Shown here piece after piece: positions 61,020-64,000 of a stretch of DNA of 64,000 nucleotides. A program made the position numbers and the translations under genes. The stretch is from Cryptomeria japonica. Its lineage: Eukaryota > Streptophyta > Pinopsida > Cupressales > Cupressaceae. The notes under the pieces were generated by a model. It made no database searches. It had not been told where the DNA came from and was given only the letters and a program-made list of their open reading frames with translations. The number at the start of each line of letters is the position of its first letter. Positions within the stretch are counted from its first letter, which is position 1. The DNA is taken from positions 606,830,677 through 606,894,676 of the forward strand of contig NC_081405.1 of assembly GCF_030272615.1 (NCBI RefSeq), read 5' to 3'.

Positions 61020-61430
61020 CTTAAATTTGACGACCGTATGACCATCGCGAAAACTTCACCTCCCTACTCACTGAGCGTCTGTACCGTACGGACTGTTGAC
61101 TGGGCGTACGGACTGCTGACGTGGCGGTCTGCGTCAGCTCTGCGTGGCAGTTGACTGGGCGTACGGTAGTCAACCGTGGGCCAGTGGCCGCCTGCCACGT
61201 GGCGGGCGCGAGTTCCGTCAGTTTTCCTGCTGACGGGAGGGAGGCGTTGCCGACGGCGGGAGAGCTGGGCGGCCGGCAGGAGGTGCAGAGCAGTCGGCAG
61301 CGTGCGGAGCGAGGCGGCGGCGGGAGCTCCGACAGCGGCACAGTCTGCAGCGCCTACTGCGCGATACGGCCTGCAACACGCGCAGGGTACTGCGAAGTAC
61401 AGGGGGGTCTACGGACCCCAAAAAAACAAA
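61020..61430. other. CpG-rich leader of the copia element
   Basis: This GC- and CpG-rich stretch contrasts sharply with the AT-rich surroundings. It lies between the 5' LTR and gag, so it is transcribed leader. TTGACTGGGCGTACGG recurs at 61096 and 61151, and CGTACGGACTG also recurs. Several frames stay open through it because stop codons are AT-rich; I do not call genes there. Confidence 0.7.
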
Positions 61431-61742
61431 CAAAAATTTAATTTAATTTTTTTTTTTTTTTATCGCTTTTTTTTTGAAATTTTTCTCTTTTTTTTTTTCG
61501 AAAAATAATTTAAAAAATTTTGAAATCTGTAAGATAATAGCCAAAATAGGGAAAAAAAAATTCTCACCAAAATAGGTCGACTTTATAGTCGAAATTCATG
61601 GAAACGGCCTCCCGGATTCAACGGTGATGTCCAAATCGCTGTACGACGCCCCCAAAAAATGAAGATCCCCAAATCCGAAAATAGAAGCCTCCAAAATCTC
61701 TCCAAAAAACCAATCAATGAAGCCCCAATGGCTCTGATACCA

Positions 61743-62191
61743 TGTAGGATTTTGCCAAGATCAAGGGCACAATGAAAAGCATAAAAGAGAGACAATAGAA
61801 TGATAAGAACAAATTGTATTCTCATCAATATGCAAATGATCAACTGGATTAACCAATACAATGAATATAGGCCTGCTTATATAGGCAAGGCCATATGGAT
61901 GTACGACCACACAATTATGACATATGGCTCAATGAGAAACAAGGGTAGGTAAGAAATACTAGGGATAGGTAGGAAAAATAATATAATATTCCACAAGAGG
62001 TGGATGACCCACCGAATGTGAAGTGTAACAACAAAATAAGACCACAAAAGGTGGAATTTCTCCTACAAGCTCTATCCCTATGTGCACACTTCCCTAAGTG
62101 TCTCAAATCCAAACTACGAAGAGATGCTTATCCTAAGTTAACTTGAGTAAAGTGTAATAATATCCAAAATGAATATTTATTTACACCAACA
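61743..62191 (-). repeat. 5' LTR of the copia element
   Basis: This partner of 55555-56004 has the same ends, directly beside the initiator-Met-tRNA primer site at 61730-61742. Confidence 0.92.
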
Positions 62192-63150
62192 ATGATCAAA
62201 GAGGGTCTTTCAACATGAATTTAGAAGATTACATCTAAGGTTGAGGTGAGAGACCTTAGTATTTCAAAGTTATAAAATTACAAGCATAGGAAGAGACTTT
62301 TCTTTGCCACTCCCTACCCACGAGAGATCCACCCAAATGCTAGGTAACAAAAATTGGAGTATTTTTCTAGAATCAGCCAATGGATCTGGCTTACAGGTGG
62401 CTTGGTACATCTCTAGGGACTAGTCTCACCTCAGCTCGCCCATAATGGGAAACCTGTGTCACTAGGCTGAGTCGCGGGGATACCCTGGACTACCAAAAAA
62501 AAAAAAAATGGAGAATTTTTATATCTTACACATTACAAATGACAATTATTAATAAAATATAGCTTACTTACAAACTTTTAAATATCTTATTTGCAAGTTC
62601 TTGGTGGGAAACTTAGAGTGGACATAACCCAAATCTTTAAAAGCTAGCCCGCTAAATTTTGTTTCAACCTTGTAGCACTTCTATTTACGAGTGTAATTGG
62701 AGTTGTTTGACACCATTCACATGAAGAAACACAATGAGTTGCCTAAACAACACTTCAATGACCTAAGTTGTGTGCATTACAACCTTCATCTTCACATAAG
62801 AAAGGTGGAGAACAAATCAAAGGAGCTTATTAGTTCAGATGAGATTGATCCCTTATAATGATTGGATTATGCAAGATGAGAAGTGCTCCTTGCTTATAGA
62901 GGATGATAGATCTAGCAAAAGCAAGAGATATTGCATTGGATGACATCAATGTAAACAATGTCAAATATAAGTCAAAGGAAGATCACTGCTGTCTAGTAGC
63001 ACAAGGGAGCCATAGATGTAACCTTCTAGGCTTTTTAAGGAGCCACACCAATGTGCAAGGACTAGACTCTCTACACGATTTTTTAAATAAAATGGAAAAG
63101 AGGAAATTGCAAATTCTATAATTTGTAACTTCCATGGGTATGCAATTAAT
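62192..63150 (+). pseudogene. hAT transposase, 3' part (dimerisation region)
   Basis: This continues the hAT coding remnant beyond the copia insertion. Segments HMKKHNELPKQHFNDLSCVH, YNLHLHIRKVENKSK and SSDEIDPL near 62730-62860 match the C-terminal region of plant hAT transposases, where KKRNRL, DLVFVHYNLRL and DEIDP-type motifs are usual. Stops and frame changes are present, for example after DEIDPL. A SINE-like retroposon (62367-62508) is inserted in it. The 3' terminal inverted repeat was not recognised. Confidence 0.65.
62367..62508 (+). repeat. SINE-like retroposon, 142 bp, with target duplications
   Basis: The block ends in 14 A and is flanked by TGGAGTATTTTT (62355-62366) and TGGAGAATTTTT (62509-62520), a 12-bp target duplication with one mismatch. 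Its body (GGCTTACAGGTGGCTTGG, GGGACTAGTCTCACC, GTCGCGGGGATACCC) is more GC-rich than its surroundings. TGGCTTACAGGTGG is A-box-like; the B box is unconvincing. Size, tail and duplications support a SINE. Confidence 0.65.
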
Positions 63151-64000
63151 GATGATGATTTTCAATGACAATCATCATAAATTTATATCAATTATCAGCT
63201 AGCTATTTATTCCATCATGATGCAATTTTGTACTCTATTTGTATTCAAAATTAATAGAGAACACTTTCTCAACTTATATAGTCTAATTTGATAAATTTTG
63301 TAAGTATACTTTGCATTAAATTTTTGTTTTTTAAGAAAATTAAATATTTATTTAAGTTGTCAAATTTTTGCCAAGTTAGAAAATTTTCAATCTCTCAAGT
63401 CCATTTTAAATAATTGAAATAGATATCAACAAAAGCAAAGATTAACTATATCCATATGTGAAAACGATCATCATCATACAAAATATTATTTTAAACCTTG
63501 ATCACCTAGAGATGGTAACTGGAAACTAAGAAGGGAATGCCATTATTTTAAAGAAATGGTATGTCATTACGAGGAGATAAACATATTTTCAATCAATTGA
63601 TAAAGCTTCAATTCTATACACATATTTAGTCATATTATTGTTTTCCTTTGTACTATTACCTTTTTGGGATTTGATTAAAAACAAATACTTCAAAAAAATT
63701 TAATAAATAAAATAGAAATTACAAGTCTATTTGTTTATTTCTTTAGGTCTTTTAGCTTTTGTCAACCACACATGAACAATTTAGGAGAACTTTGTGTAAT
63801 TTATATGATATGTAAGAAACATCTATGGGAAGTTTCCTACTTTTCAAGGGATGACTCTAGGAGACATATAGAGATGCAGATAAACTTAATATGACGTCTC
63901 CTAATGTTCGGAGACATACCCATATAGGTCTTCAAGATGGGGATGAGTTTCTAGTATGGGAGACAAGTACCAATGGTTAGGGTACAAGTCTTTGGTTAGG
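63151..64000. other. AT-rich flank, no gene
   Basis: No coding signal was recognised. GGAGACAT and GTCTCCTA words recur at about 63860-63920 and could belong to a transposon end, but no family was identified. Confidence 0.4.

Larger units (their letters stand above)
55550..62196 (-). mobile_element. Ty1/copia LTR retrotransposon, near complete, inserted in hAT
   Basis: LTRs are 55555-56004 and 61743-62191 (450 and 449 bp, TG..CA). The primer site TGGTATCAGAGCC (61742-61730) abuts the right LTR and a purine tract (AAGGGGGGG on the minus strand, about 56005-56018) the left, so it reads leftward. Flanks GTGAT (55550-55554) and ATGAT (62192-62196) are a 5-bp target duplication with one difference. 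Parts in order: gag about 60270-59400, protease (WILDSGASYHM) near 59335, integrase about 58960-58200, reverse transcriptase (YVDDLIITGS) about 57760-57000, RNase H (LSSTEAEYQ) about 56720-56410. The coding region is broken in about three places. I count about 14 substitutions and one indel between LTRs, near 3%, suggesting several to some tens of millions of years at tree-like rates. Confidence 0.92.

Noticed and set aside
61121-61508. Overlapping open frames of 66-110 codons on both strands in the CpG-rich tract
   Set aside because: GC-rich DNA lacks stop codons by composition; the tract is the untranslated leader of a copia element and no frame resembles a protein family.

Overview
The window is nuclear DNA of a land plant with a large, repeat-rich genome. 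Plant-type spliced genes, plant L1 LINEs carrying an RNase H domain, hAT, Ty1/copia and Ty3/gypsy remnants, and LTRs next to initiator-Met-tRNA-like primer sites all point that way. A gymnosperm would fit the repeat load and long introns, but nothing read here proves it. I saw no bacterial, organellar or CRISPR sequence.

Layout: 1-4,880 is a broken Ty3/gypsy element on the minus strand, with a 1.5 kb LTR at its right end and its left end outside the window. Two copies of the end of a copia pol region lie at 5.75-7.2 kb. A 5 kb insert rich in the word CAGT (7.2-12.2 kb) follows. A 9.6 kb L1 LINE (12,775-22,405) lies between 13-bp target duplications. It holds decayed ORF1 and ORF2 and, unusually, an intact 213-codon ORF with its own TATA box in the 3' part. 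Next come a probable solo LTR (22.9-23.8 kb), two exons of a COQ6-like gene (24.55-25.29 kb) and a complete four-exon RINT1/TIP20-family (MAG2) gene on the minus strand (27,345-30,785). From 31 to 44.6 kb the DNA is AT-rich and holds gypsy pieces, LTR-like blocks, minisatellites and an internally deleted LINE. A laccase pseudogene fragment lies at 45.65-46.24 kb. The last eight exons of a sterol 3beta-HSD/C-4 decarboxylase with a reticulon tail lie at 47,903-51,668 on the minus strand; a copia 5' end sits in one of its introns. Beyond 52.4 kb are a tRNA-derived SINE, a decayed hAT transposase, a near-complete copia element (55,555-62,191) inserted in the hAT copy, and a short SINE-like retroposon also inserted there.

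Only two host genes look functional: the MAG2-type gene (ER-Golgi vesicle tethering) and the sterol 3beta-HSD/D gene (ER sterol C-4 demethylation, 5' exons outside the recognised part). Their exons keep frame across every predicted junction. The COQ6-like and laccase pieces look like fragments. Most of the rest is layered transposon debris. The most unusual item is the intact extra ORF inside the dead LINE; the CAGT-rich insert and the CpG-rich leader of the copia element come next. Exon limits were set by eye from GT/AG sites, reading phase and remembered family sequences; no database search was run.
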